From assembly GCA_050953445.1 (NCBI GenBank), contig JBMNMS010000001.1, positions 1,116,001-1,180,000 on the forward strand: a stretch of 64,000 nucleotides of DNA. The letters are read 5' to 3'. The notes under the pieces were generated by a model. That model had not been told where the DNA came from, ran no database searches, and saw nothing but the letters and a program-made list of their open reading frames with translations. This document shows, piece by piece, positions 34,639 through 42,460 of the stretch. Within the stretch, counting starts at the first letter, position 1, and the number at the start of each line of letters is the position of its first letter. Origin of the DNA: JBMNMS01 sp050953445 (lineage in GTDB: Bacteria; Bacillota; Clostridia; Peptostreptococcales; Anaerovoracaceae). Both the position numbers and the translations under genes were made by a program.

Positions 34639-37071
34639 ATGGAAAAAGACAAGAAATATGATGAATTCGATGAAAAAGAGGCTCTGGCAGAGGAGATGGA
34701 ATCCATTTCTGAAAAAGATTCCCTTACGGATTCATTGGAGCAGTATAGGGTAGAAGAATTCAAAAGAATTATGCCGGTGATACCTTTGAGGGGATTGTCC
34801 GTATTTCCCAATATGGTACTTCACTTTGATATAGGCAGGGAAAAATCTATAACTGCATTAGAAAAGGCGATGATGATGAATCAGACAGTGTTTCTGACAT
34901 CCCAAAGGGATCCGGAGACAGAATTGCCTACCCGTGATGATTTTTATCATGTTGGCACCGTGGCTAAGATTAAGCAGATGCTTCGCCTTCCCGGTGATAC
35001 GATAAGAGTGTTGGTAGAAGGCATATATAGGGGTGAAATAGAGGAGTTTATATCTGAGATACCCTATTTCAAATGTCAGATAAGGGAAATAGAAGAAAAG
35101 GAATTTGAGGAAATCCCTCCGGGGATAGTTGCATTAATGCGATCCGTACTTTCATCTTTTGAGGATTATCTTGAACTGAGCACAAAAATTTCGCAGGATA
35201 TTTTCCCTTCCGTAGCTTCTGTGGAGCAACCCGGTCGCCTGGCTGATGTTATCACATCACATTTGGACATTAAAACTGAAGAAAAACAGGGTATCTTAGA
35301 GGCCTTCAATGTGGAGGTCAGGTTGGAGCTCTTAGGCAAGATTCTGGGACGTGAAATAGAAATACTTAACATTGAGCATGACATAAACATTAGGGTAAGA
35401 AAACAGATAAATAAAAGTCAGAGGGAGTATTATCTGAGGGAACAGATGAAGGTCATCCAGGAGGAACTGGGTGGACAGGAGGACATAGAGGATGAGATAA
35501 ACCAGTGGTTAGCTGAACTCAAAAAACTGAAGTTACCCTCTAAAACTTCGCAGAAGATTGAAAAGGAAATAAAAAGGCTCCATAAAATTCAATCTTCATC
35601 TGCGGAAGGAGGGGTAATTCGCACATATGTGGAGACTATCCTGGCCCTTCCCTGGAACAAGCTATCCAAAGACAACAAGGATTTAAAGCTGGCACAGAGG
35701 ATATTGGATGAGGATCATTATGGCCTGGAGAAGGTTAAGGAAAGGGTTGTTGAATACTTGGCAGTAATGCAGCTTGCAGGCAATTTGAAAGCCCCCATAA
35801 TATGTTTGGTGGGACCGCCGGGAACGGGGAAAACATCAATTGCTAAGTCCATAGCGCGTTCGCTCAATAGAAACTTTGTGAGAATGTCATTGGGAGGAGT
35901 TAGAGATGAGGCTGAGATAAGGGGACATAGGAGAACCTATATCGGAGCCATACCCGGGAGAATTATCGCATCCATAAAGGAGGCGGGGACAAGAAATCCG
36001 GTATTCCTTTTCGATGAGGTTGATAAAATAGGATCGGATTTCAGAGGAGATCCGGCTTCAGCCCTGTTGGAGGTTTTGGATCCTGAGCAGAATAAAGAAT
36101 TTACTGACCATTATCTTGAAATACCTTTTGATCTTTCCAAGGTGATGTTCGTCACCACTGCAAACACACTGGACACCATACCCAGGCCGCTTTTAGACAG
36201 GATGGAAGTAATAGAAGTATCTGGCTACACTGAGGAGGAAAAGGTAAAGATAGGGCAAAACTATCTGATACCAAAGAAAACGGAGGAACATGGATTGAAG
36301 GAGGATCAGCTGGAAATTTCCGAGAAGGCCCTCAGGATGGTGATTAACAACTATACGAGGGAATCGGGGGTGCGAAAGCTTGAAAGAGAGATTGCCTCTA
36401 TTTGCAGGAAAGCGGCCCGCCAGATCGCGGAAGGCGATAAGAAAAAGGTTGTGGTCAATGCTGCCGGCGTAGAAAAATACCTTGGTAAAAAGCGCTATCG
36501 TTATGATATGATAGAAGGTGAGAACGAAGTTGGTGTTAGCACAGGCTTGGCATGGACAGTGGTGGGAGGAGATACACTTACCATTGAGACCACTGTGGTC
36601 CCCGGCACGGGACAATTGGTTCTGACCGGTCAATTAGGTGAAATAATGCAAGAATCGGCCAAAGCAGGAATAAGCTATATCAGATCAAGGGCAGAGGCTC
36701 TTTCCATCCCGGGGGATTTTTACAAGGAATCTGATCTGCACATTCATATACCTGAGGGGGCCACACCCAAGGATGGACCTTCGGCGGGGGTGACCATGTG
36801 CACATCGGTGGTGTCAGCTTTGACAGGGGTACCCGTGCGAAAGGATATCGCTATGACCGGAGAAATCACACTTCGAGGAAAGGTTCTTCCCGTAGGAGGG
36901 ATAAGAGAAAAGGTTCTTGCGGCTCATAGAGCGGGAATCAAGAAGGTTCTTCTGCCAAAGGAAAACCAGGTGGATTTAGAGGAAGTGCCGGCTAATGTGC
37001 GGAGGAAGATAGAATTCGTTTTAGTCGATAATATAGACAGTGTTTTAGAAGAAGCGTTGGTGAAAAAATGA
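34639..37071 (+). CDS. lon: ATP-dependent protease Lon
   Basis: A hexameric AAA+ protease that degrades misfolded and regulatory proteins. The 810-residue LonA has a 30-residue acidic extension, the N-terminal substrate domain (from IPLRGLSVFPNMVLHFD), a long helical linker (QREYYLREQMKVIQEELG), Walker A GPPGTGKT, Walker B VFLFDEVDKI, and the C-terminal protease domain with catalytic Ser in PKDGPSAG and Lys in GIREKVLAAHRAGIKK. It starts at ATG 34639 behind AAAGGAG and overlaps engB by four bases. Confidence 0.98.
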   Translation: MEKDKKYDEFDEKEALAEEMESISEKDSLTDSLEQYRVEEFKRIMPVIPLRGLSVFPNMVLHFDIGREKSITALEKAMMMNQTVFLTSQRDPETELPTRDDFYHVGTVAKIKQMLRLPGDTIRVLVEGIYRGEIEEFISEIPYFKCQIREIEEKEFEEIPPGIVALMRSVLSSFEDYLELSTKISQDIFPSVASVEQPGRLADVITSHLDIKTEEKQGILEAFNVEVRLELLGKILGREIEILNIEHDINIRVRKQINKSQREYYLREQMKVIQEELGGQEDIEDEINQWLAELKKLKLPSKTSQKIEKEIKRLHKIQSSSAEGGVIRTYVETILALPWNKLSKDNKDLKLAQRILDEDHYGLEKVKERVVEYLAVMQLAGNLKAPIICLVGPPGTGKTSIAKSIARSLNRNFVRMSLGGVRDEAEIRGHRRTYIGAIPGRIIASIKEAGTRNPVFLFDEVDKIGSDFRGDPASALLEVLDPEQNKEFTDHYLEIPFDLSKVMFVTTANTLDTIPRPLLDRMEVIEVSGYTEEEKVKIGQNYLIPKKTEEHGLKEDQLEISEKALRMVINNYTRESGVRKLEREIASICRKAARQIAEGDKKKVVVNAAGVEKYLGKKRYRYDMIEGENEVGVSTGLAWTVVGGDTLTIETTVVPGTGQLVLTGQLGEIMQESAKAGISYIRSRAEALSIPGDFYKESDLHIHIPEGATPKDGPSAGVTMCTSVVSALTGVPVRKDIAMTGEITLRGKVLPVGGIREKVLAAHRAGIKKVLLPKENQVDLEEVPANVRRKIEFVLVDNIDSVLEEALVKK

Positions 37072-37655
37072 TAATAAAAACGGCGGAATTGACCGCTGTA
37101 GCGGTAAAAAAAAGTCAATATCCTCCTTTAGATATGAAGGAAATAGCCCTTGCGGGACGTTCCAATGTGGGTAAATCCTCTCTTATTAATCTTCTGTTGA
37201 ATCGAAAAAAGATCGCCAGGGTAAGTGGAACTCCGGGTAAGACGAGGACAATTAATTTTTATCAGGTAAATGATTTGTTCAGGTTGGTGGATTTGCCGGG
37301 ATATGGCTATGCAAAGGTTTCCAAAAACATTAGCGAAACCTGGGGTAATATGATTGAAGGATATTTGGCTGGACGCCATAACTTAGTAAAGGTGATTCAG
37401 CTTGTGGATATACGTCATGCCCCCACTCCTCAAGATGTCCAAATGTATCAATGGATAAGGGAATATGGTCTGGATGGTATTGTGGTTGCCACAAAGGCGG
37501 ATAAGGTTTCGAAGAATGATACACCCAAACATGTTGCACTGATTAAAGAGACACTTGGTTTGTCGACGGAGGATAAAGTCATACCCGTTTCGGCTTTGAA
37601 AAAGACTGGACATGAGTTCCTGCTTGATGAGTTTGAAAGAATACTGGAGGAATAA
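37068..37655 (+). CDS. engB: Ribosome biogenesis GTP-binding protein EngB/YsxC
   Basis: An essential GTPase for 50S subunit assembly. The 195-residue protein shows G1 GRSNVGKSSLIN, G2 GTPGKTRTINFY, G3 DLPGYGYAKV, G4 VATKADK and the G5 region PVSALKKTG. The lon-engB overlap (ATGA) is the standard arrangement in Firmicutes. Confidence 0.98.
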   Translation: MIIKTAELTAVAVKKSQYPPLDMKEIALAGRSNVGKSSLINLLLNRKKIARVSGTPGKTRTINFYQVNDLFRLVDLPGYGYAKVSKNISETWGNMIEGYLAGRHNLVKVIQLVDIRHAPTPQDVQMYQWIREYGLDGIVVATKADKVSKNDTPKHVALIKETLGLSTEDKVIPVSALKKTGHEFLLDEFERILEE

Positions 37656-37658
37656 AAG

Positions 37659-38003
37659 ATGCAATTCATCTTCTTACAGGTTCTAATCAGACGTATAAAG
37701 GCCATCAGATTTTTCATGAAGGACAAATCGGTACCTAAGCGGAAAAAACTTCTTATTGTTTTTGGTCTGGTTTACCTGTTCCTTCCTTTCGATCTGATTC
37801 CGCCCTTTGTACCGGTTTTCGGATTCCTTGACGATTTGATATTATGGGGATTTCTCATATATTACCTGAGGGATGAGTTGGATAGGTATTGGATTGGTGA
37901 AAAAGAAGTGCCTCCTTCAAAAAAATATCGTGGAAAAAGGATAATAAATGATGTAAACTTTGAAATAAAAGAGAATGAAGGCGATGTAGACGATGACTCT
38001 TGA
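37659..38003 (+). CDS. DUF1232 (YkvA-like) membrane protein
   Basis: A 114-residue protein with two hydrophobic segments and the DUF1232 core: VPKRKKLLIVFGLVYLFLPF, DLIPPFVPVFGFLDDLILWG. The family is of unknown function, usually small and membrane-bound. The tail is acidic (ENEGDVDDDS). It lies three bases after engB and its end precedes hpt by 39 bases, so it belongs to the lon-engB-hpt operon. Confidence 0.87.
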   Translation: MQFIFLQVLIRRIKAIRFFMKDKSVPKRKKLLIVFGLVYLFLPFDLIPPFVPVFGFLDDLILWGFLIYYLRDELDRYWIGEKEVPPSKKYRGKRIINDVNFEIKENEGDVDDDS

Positions 38004-38041
38004 ATCGGATACGAAAGATTTACAGCAAAAAAGGAGCGGGT

Positions 38042-38581
38042 ATGGCAAAGGAATATGTTTTTGGGAAGGTAATGATCGGAAAGGAAGAGCTTGCAGAAAG
38101 GGTTCACCAGCTGGGGCAACAGATATCGAGGGATTTCAAGGGAGAATCCATTTTGGCCATATGTATATTGAAGGGAGCTGTTCTCTTCATGAGCGACCTT
38201 ATAAGGGAGATTAATGTGGATACAAGAATTGACTTTATGGCGGTGAGCAGCTATGGAGGATCTACAAAAACTTCCGGTGTCGTAAAAATAATAAAGGATC
38301 TGGATTCCAATATTGAAGGACAGAACGTATTGATAGTTGAGGATATCATGGATTCTGGGTTGACTTTGCAGTATTTAAAAGAAAACCTGCTGACAAGAAA
38401 GCCTAAGAGTCTTAAAGTCGTAACCCTTTTGGACAAGCCTGAGCGAAGACAGGCTGAAATAGAAGCAGATTACATAGGCTTTACTGTGGAGAATAAATTT
38501 ATTGTAGGTTATGGTTTGGATTATGACCAAAAGTATAGAAATCTTCCATATATAACATGTCTTGAAGAAGCCGGCGATTAA
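38042..38581 (+). CDS. hpt: Hypoxanthine phosphoribosyltransferase
   Basis: Salvages hypoxanthine or guanine to IMP or GMP. The 179-residue enzyme has the PRPP loop VLIVEDIMDSGLTL, the upstream ICILKGAVLFMSDL, the flexible-loop AVSSYGGSTKTSG, and DYIGFTVENKFIVGYGLDYDQ, all typical of bacterial Hpt. ATG 38042 with AAGGAG upstream is chosen over an in-frame TTG at 38000, which overlaps the preceding gene. Confidence 0.96.
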   Translation: MAKEYVFGKVMIGKEELAERVHQLGQQISRDFKGESILAICILKGAVLFMSDLIREINVDTRIDFMAVSSYGGSTKTSGVVKIIKDLDSNIEGQNVLIVEDIMDSGLTLQYLKENLLTRKPKSLKVVTLLDKPERRQAEIEADYIGFTVENKFIVGYGLDYDQKYRNLPYITCLEEAGD

Positions 38582-38659
38582 GGGTAACAATTATTGGTAA
38601 TGGGCTTTGGGATTGACCCGGGCTAATTAATAAAATTACATAAGAAAAGGAGAATGATT

Positions 38660-39232
38660 ATGGGTTACAAAGTACCTGTTGGTCTGTCCAACAAGCATTT
38701 ACATGTGTCTTCAGCCGACTTAGAAAAACTTTTTGGCAAAGGCTATAAACTGACTTTTTCCAAGGCATTGAAGCAGCCGGGGCAGTTCGCTTGCGAGGAA
38801 AAGGTGGATATTGTAGGCCCGAAAGGAACCTTAAAAGGGGTGCGTATACTGGGCCCGGAAAGGCCTGAAACACAAGTGGAATTGTCCTTCACCGACGCCA
38901 GAGCCATCGGTGTCACGCTTCCCATCAGGGAATCGGGTAAGTTGGAGGGAACCCCCGGGGTAAAGCTTATAGGTCCGGCAGGAGAGGTGGACTTAGATCA
39001 CGGCGCTATAGTTGCGCTTCGCCACATTCACCTATCACCTGCACAGGCTGAGGAGGCCGGCGTGAAAGATAAGCAGGTGGTGAGCGTGCGTTTCGGAGGT
39101 GAAAGGGCTGTTGTTTATGAAAACGTATTGATCCGTTCCGGGGAAGGTCATACGGATGAAATACATCTGGATACAGACGAAGGCAATGCGGCCGGGTTGA
39201 GCAATGGAGATTTAGGTGAAATAATAATCTAA
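38660..39232 (+). CDS. pduL: PduL-type phosphate acyltransferase
   Basis: Interconverts acyl-CoA and acyl-phosphate; in anaerobes without Pta it can act as the phosphotransacetylase for ATP generation. The 190-residue protein has both PduL repeats and the zinc-ligand histidines: SNKHLHVS near the start and ALRHIHLSP in the middle, plus GPERPETQVELSFTDARAIG. ATG 38660 is seven bases after AAGGAG; the ATG at 38654 is too close. No N-terminal encapsulation peptide and no shell proteins are seen, so it is likely the cytosolic form. Confidence 0.92.
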   Translation: MGYKVPVGLSNKHLHVSSADLEKLFGKGYKLTFSKALKQPGQFACEEKVDIVGPKGTLKGVRILGPERPETQVELSFTDARAIGVTLPIRESGKLEGTPGVKLIGPAGEVDLDHGAIVALRHIHLSPAQAEEAGVKDKQVVSVRFGGERAVVYENVLIRSGEGHTDEIHLDTDEGNAAGLSNGDLGEIII

Positions 39233-39249
39233 GGAATGAAGTTTTATAA

Positions 39250-39281
39250 GCGGGGTTGTTTGACAGCCCTGCTTTTTTTGG
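39250..39281 (+). terminator. Rho-independent terminator between pduL and deoC
   Basis: AGCGGGGTTG pairs with CAGCCCTGCT over ten positions (two G-U), loop TTTGA, then seven T residues. The deoC ribosome site lies immediately after, so deoC may be read from leaky termination. Confidence 0.8.
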
Positions 39282-39290
39282 GGGCAAAAT

Positions 39291-39926
39291 ATGAACAAAT
39301 ATATAGATCATACTAATTTAAAGGCAGATGCCACCTGTGAGGATATAGCCCGGTTATGCCGGGAGGCTATTGAAAACAGGTTTTACGCTGTATGCGTTAA
39401 TTCGGGCAGGGTGCAGCAGGCAGCAAGGCTTTTGCAAGGTTACGACGTAAAAATAGCAATGGTGGTGGGTTTTCCCCTGGGGGCGGTATCCCGGGAGGTA
39501 AAGGTGTTTGAGACGGAGTTTGGTTGCAGATCCGGTGCTGATGAGATTGATATGGTAATGAACATAGGGAAGTTCAAGGAGGGTAATCTTAACGAAGTCA
39601 AGGGAGAGATAAAAGCGGTAGTGGATAAGGCGGCAGAATACGGAGCCATAGTGAAGGTGATTTTGGAAACCTGTATGTTGACAGAAGAAGAAATAAAAAC
39701 CGCCTGCTTCCTGGCAAAGGAAGGGGGGGCGGCATTTGTTAAAACGTCAACAGGTTTTGGAAGTGCCGGCGCTACTGAAGGGCACATATCGCTGATGAGG
39801 TCAGCGGTAGGTACTGAAATGGGGGTAAAGGCCTCCGGCGGAATTAGAGATGGCAAAAGTGCGATGGCTATGATAGCGGCGGGGGCCAGCAGGATAGGCA
39901 CTTCAAATTCCATAGATATAGTTTAG
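39291..39926 (+). CDS. deoC: Deoxyribose-phosphate aldolase
   Basis: Splits deoxyribose-5-phosphate to glyceraldehyde-3-phosphate and acetaldehyde in deoxynucleoside breakdown. The 211-residue enzyme has YIDHTNLKADAT, ADEIDMVMNIG, the first lysine strand VKVILETCML, the Schiff-base lysine in AAFVKTSTGF, and GVKASGGIRDG. All catalytic residues are present. The start is ATG 39291 with GGGGGC upstream. Acetaldehyde from this step can be oxidised to acetyl-CoA and handled by the adjacent PduL, a plausible functional link. The gene ends on the stop of the reverse-strand small ORF. Confidence 0.96.
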   Translation: MNKYIDHTNLKADATCEDIARLCREAIENRFYAVCVNSGRVQQAARLLQGYDVKIAMVVGFPLGAVSREVKVFETEFGCRSGADEIDMVMNIGKFKEGNLNEVKGEIKAVVDKAAEYGAIVKVILETCMLTEEEIKTACFLAKEGGAAFVKTSTGFGSAGATEGHISLMRSAVGTEMGVKASGGIRDGKSAMAMIAAGASRIGTSNSIDIV

Positions 39927-40033
39927 GAGTATTTGCTCCTAGCCATGCCTATGGCGCCAAAGACTATTCCGGCGGCGGCCAGAACGGAAGCGATGATGCT
40001 TATGATGAAAGTGATTCTTGGTAATTCCTTCAT
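39923..40033 (-). CDS. 36-residue single-helix membrane peptide
   Basis: Reading the reverse strand, ATG 40033 is seven bases downstream of a perfect AAGGAGG and encodes 36 residues: MKELPR, a hydrophobic helix rich in Ile/Ala/Val/Gly (residues 7-30), and a basic end MARSKYS. The stop codon (TAA, 39923-39925) overlaps the deoC stop tail to tail. A matching reverse-strand promoter is present (40055-40083). The composition suits a small one-span membrane protein. No family is recognised. Confidence 0.65.
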   Translation of the reverse strand: MKELPRITFIISIIASVLAAAGIVFGAIGMARSKYS

Positions 40034-40054
40034 GTAAATACCTCCTTTTTTTTT

Positions 40055-40083
40055 AGTATGCCATCAGAATCGTGTTAAAACAA
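40055..40083 (-). promoter_or_regulatory. Promoter for the reverse-strand small ORF
   Basis: On the reverse strand, TTGTTT (40083-40078), a 17-base spacer and CATACT (40060-40055) lie just upstream of the ribosome binding site. The CATACTA also resembles the -10 of forespore sigma factors, though no matching -35 is seen. Confidence 0.5.
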
Positions 40084-40280
40084 GACATTTAAGCATATTA
40101 TTTAAATTAAATTAATAATTCCTACCAAATGTTAATCTGAATATGTTAGAATAAAAACATATTTAATTTTTTTCAAATATGACACAATGGTATAGTGGCA
40201 AATGGATGGATTATTAACGGGTTTTTTGAATATACAGAAGATTGATATGACAAAATAGTGGAATGATTTTAAATTTTCTG

Positions 40281-40309
40281 TTTACTTTTATACAATCCCA
40301 TGTTATGCT
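40281..40309 (+). promoter_or_regulatory. Putative promoter of the APC permease
   Basis: TTTACT (40281-40286), 17-base spacer, TATGCT (40304-40309). It would give a leader of more than 230 bases before the permease. The rest of 40084-40549 is AT-rich and holds only the mini-ORF noted separately. Confidence 0.45.
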
Positions 40310-40378
40310 ATTATAAATTTGTTGGAATGTTTGAGAATCATTATTAATAAATTGGAAAAGGAGGGGACCGCTGAAAAA

Positions 40379-40429
40379 ATGATAATGAAGAAAGAAGGGA
40401 GTGATAGAACAAAAGGGTATACATTTTAA
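40379..40429 (+). CDS. Possible 16-residue leader peptide
   Basis: A strong site AAAGGAGGGG (40357-40366) is followed 12 bases later by ATG AUA AUG and a 16-codon frame (MIMKKEGSDRTKGYTF) ending in TAA. It lies inside the permease leader. It may be a short translated leader or chance; the ribosome site is the main support. Confidence 0.25.
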   Translation: MIMKKEGSDRTKGYTF

Positions 40430-40549
40430 GACATGTGTTAACATGATTAGTCCGATTGATAAACTATTTTTATTTTATGACAAGCTATTATTGTATTTAC
40501 TAAATCAAGACGAAAATGTTTTTTATGTAAGAAATGAGGTGTCCTTATA

Positions 40550-41992
40550 ATGAGTAAACAAAAACAGGGAATAGGCGCATTTGACTTTTTCTGTATAGGT
40601 TTCGGCTCAATCGTAGGCGTAGGCTGGGCGGTTTCCATCAATAGGTGGATGGCAAACTGCGGCGGCCCCTTGCCTGCTTCAGTCGGTTATCTTATCGCTT
40701 TAATCATGATGGTTCCCGTAGCTCTTTGCTATTGTGAGTTAGCTCCAATGGTACCGGTAGCAGGCGGCGGTATGGCATACGCTTACAAAGCTTTTAACCA
40801 GCATATTGGTTTTATCTCCGGATGGGCTGCCTTTGGTGCATTCGTTACGATTATCCCATGGGAAGCTATCTACGTAGTTGATATTCTTAGTATCTTAGTC
40901 CCTGCGGCAAAGGGTAAATTATTGTACGTGCTGGCTGATACGGGTATTCATGCGGGTCACATATTGATAGGTACATTCTTCTCCTGTCTGTTATTCTACA
41001 TAAACTGGAGGGGTGCTACCGGTTCTGCTGTTTTCCAAAGATTTATGACAGCTTTCCTGTTGGCGGTTGGAATAATTGCTATCGTCGCATCCCTTGTGAA
41101 ATTCGATACAGGCAACTTCCAGCCCATTTATGAAAACATAAGAGAATCCTCCCACACCGGATTCTTTACAGGTGCCCTTGCAATCCTGGCTTCTGCTCCC
41201 TTCTTCCTGGCAGGATTTGAAACCATTCCCCAGGCTGTTGAGGATGCAGGAACCGACATCACATCCGTAGGTAAAACGGTTGTTCTTGCAGTAGGTGCAG
41301 CTTGCGTATTCTACGCTATTCTTCTGTTCAGCTTGGGAAGCGCAATGCCCTGGCAGGAATTCTATGATCTGCCTTCACCGGCGGCATCCCAGTTATTCAA
41401 GCTGGTTTATGATGGTTCAATGGGCGTAGCTCTGTACTACATAGTGCTTTTGGGAGCGGTAATGGGTCTGTTCACAACATGGAACGGCTTCATGATGGCT
41501 TCACCTCGCCTCCTGATGGGTATGGCAAGAGGCTACCTGATCCCCGGTTTCCTTGCAAAACAGCATCCCAAATATGGAACCCCAACAAATGCGCTTATCG
41601 TTTGCTTTGGACTGTCTCTCATGGGGCCATTCCTCGGCATGGGTCTTATCGATCCTTTGACCTCCTTCTCGGCGGCAGGATTCGTATTGTCCTGGATGAT
41701 CACATCCTTCAGTGTAGTTAGACTTAGGCAGACTGAGCCCGACACCCACCGTCCTTACAAAATCCCGGGCGGTTCGGCAACTGCAGGATTTGCGGGAGTG
41801 GTTATGGTTCTGGTATTCGTACTTCTCTTCATCCCCGGAAACCCTGTATTCATGGGTGGAACAGCAGTTAAGTTCTTCATCGGATGGATGATAATCGGTG
41901 CTTTCTTCTACGCAATAAGCGCAGGGAAGAGAAACACTCTTACCATCGAAGAAAGAGAAAAAGCTGTATTCAATAAGGTATTATCGGAGTAA
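40550..41992 (+). CDS. APC-superfamily amino-acid permease
   Basis: A 480-residue transporter with about 12 membrane helices. Helix 1 carries the unwound substrate site FGSIVGVGWAVS; later parts include PVAGGGMAYAYKAFN and a helix 6 region LAGFETIPQAVEDAG. The substrate is not readable from sequence. The gene uses many C-ending and optimal codons (TTC, ATC, GGC), unlike its neighbours, suggesting strong expression. It has a long leader with its own promoter and is followed 52 bases later by a small membrane protein in the same transcript. Confidence 0.9.
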   Translation: MSKQKQGIGAFDFFCIGFGSIVGVGWAVSINRWMANCGGPLPASVGYLIALIMMVPVALCYCELAPMVPVAGGGMAYAYKAFNQHIGFISGWAAFGAFVTIIPWEAIYVVDILSILVPAAKGKLLYVLADTGIHAGHILIGTFFSCLLFYINWRGATGSAVFQRFMTAFLLAVGIIAIVASLVKFDTGNFQPIYENIRESSHTGFFTGALAILASAPFFLAGFETIPQAVEDAGTDITSVGKTVVLAVGAACVFYAILLFSLGSAMPWQEFYDLPSPAASQLFKLVYDGSMGVALYYIVLLGAVMGLFTTWNGFMMASPRLLMGMARGYLIPGFLAKQHPKYGTPTNALIVCFGLSLMGPFLGMGLIDPLTSFSAAGFVLSWMITSFSVVRLRQTEPDTHRPYKIPGGSATAGFAGVVMVLVFVLLFIPGNPVFMGGTAVKFFIGWMIIGAFFYAISAGKRNTLTIEEREKAVFNKVLSE

Positions 41993-42044
41993 ATTGGATT
42001 TTATCTGGATTTGAATCTGACAAGAGAATGAGGAGTGGCGTAAG

Positions 42045-42383
42045 ATGCCGGAAATAGTACCGAGCAGCGTTATAATGACCGACATGGCTATATATTGGGT
42101 CATCAGTATGATATTATTTTGGCTGATGGACTTATATGCCAGAAGGAAGATAGGTGGGAAACAGGAGTTAGGCTATAAGGTTTTGCGAATCCCCAAGTTT
42201 TGGGCTATGATGGGTGTTTCAGCCTATACCATCGTGATTGTCATGAAGGCAAGAATGGGATTTACTGTATCAAACACGGTTCATACATTTTTAGGGCTTC
42301 CATTCTTTATCGCCTGGGTCTTTTTCCTCATCAATATGCTTCGAAGGGTCAGAGCTGAGACCAGGGAACGTCGTTTAGGATAG
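42045..42383 (+). CDS. Small three-helix membrane protein, possible permease partner
   Basis: A 112-residue protein with three predicted membrane segments (about 13-30, 55-68, 83-100) separated by basic loops (YARRKIGGKQELGYK, LRRVRAETRERR). GAGGAG lies upstream of ATG 42045. It sits between the permease and a terminator, so the two form a two-gene unit. No family is recognised. An accessory or regulatory subunit of the permease is an inference from position alone. Confidence 0.7.
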   Translation: MPEIVPSSVIMTDMAIYWVISMILFWLMDLYARRKIGGKQELGYKVLRIPKFWAMMGVSAYTIVIVMKARMGFTVSNTVHTFLGLPFFIAWVFFLINMLRRVRAETRERRLG

Positions 42384-42412
42384 CGACTTGCCCAAAAAGA
42401 TTTAAAATAAGG

Positions 42413-42448
42413 ATACCGCCGGAGTAGATTTATACCGGCGGTATTTTT
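42413..42448 (+). terminator. Rho-independent terminator, permease operon (possibly bidirectional)
   Basis: ATACCGCCGG (42413-42422) and CCGGCGGTAT (42435-42444) form a perfect 10-pair stem followed by five T residues. It lies between convergent genes, so it may also stop ychF transcripts. Confidence 0.88.
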
Positions 42449-42460
42449 AGTGCAATAATG

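Noticed and set aside
38660..39232. Bacterial microcompartment locus suggested by PduL
   Set aside because: No shell proteins, diol dehydratase or encapsulation peptide are present.
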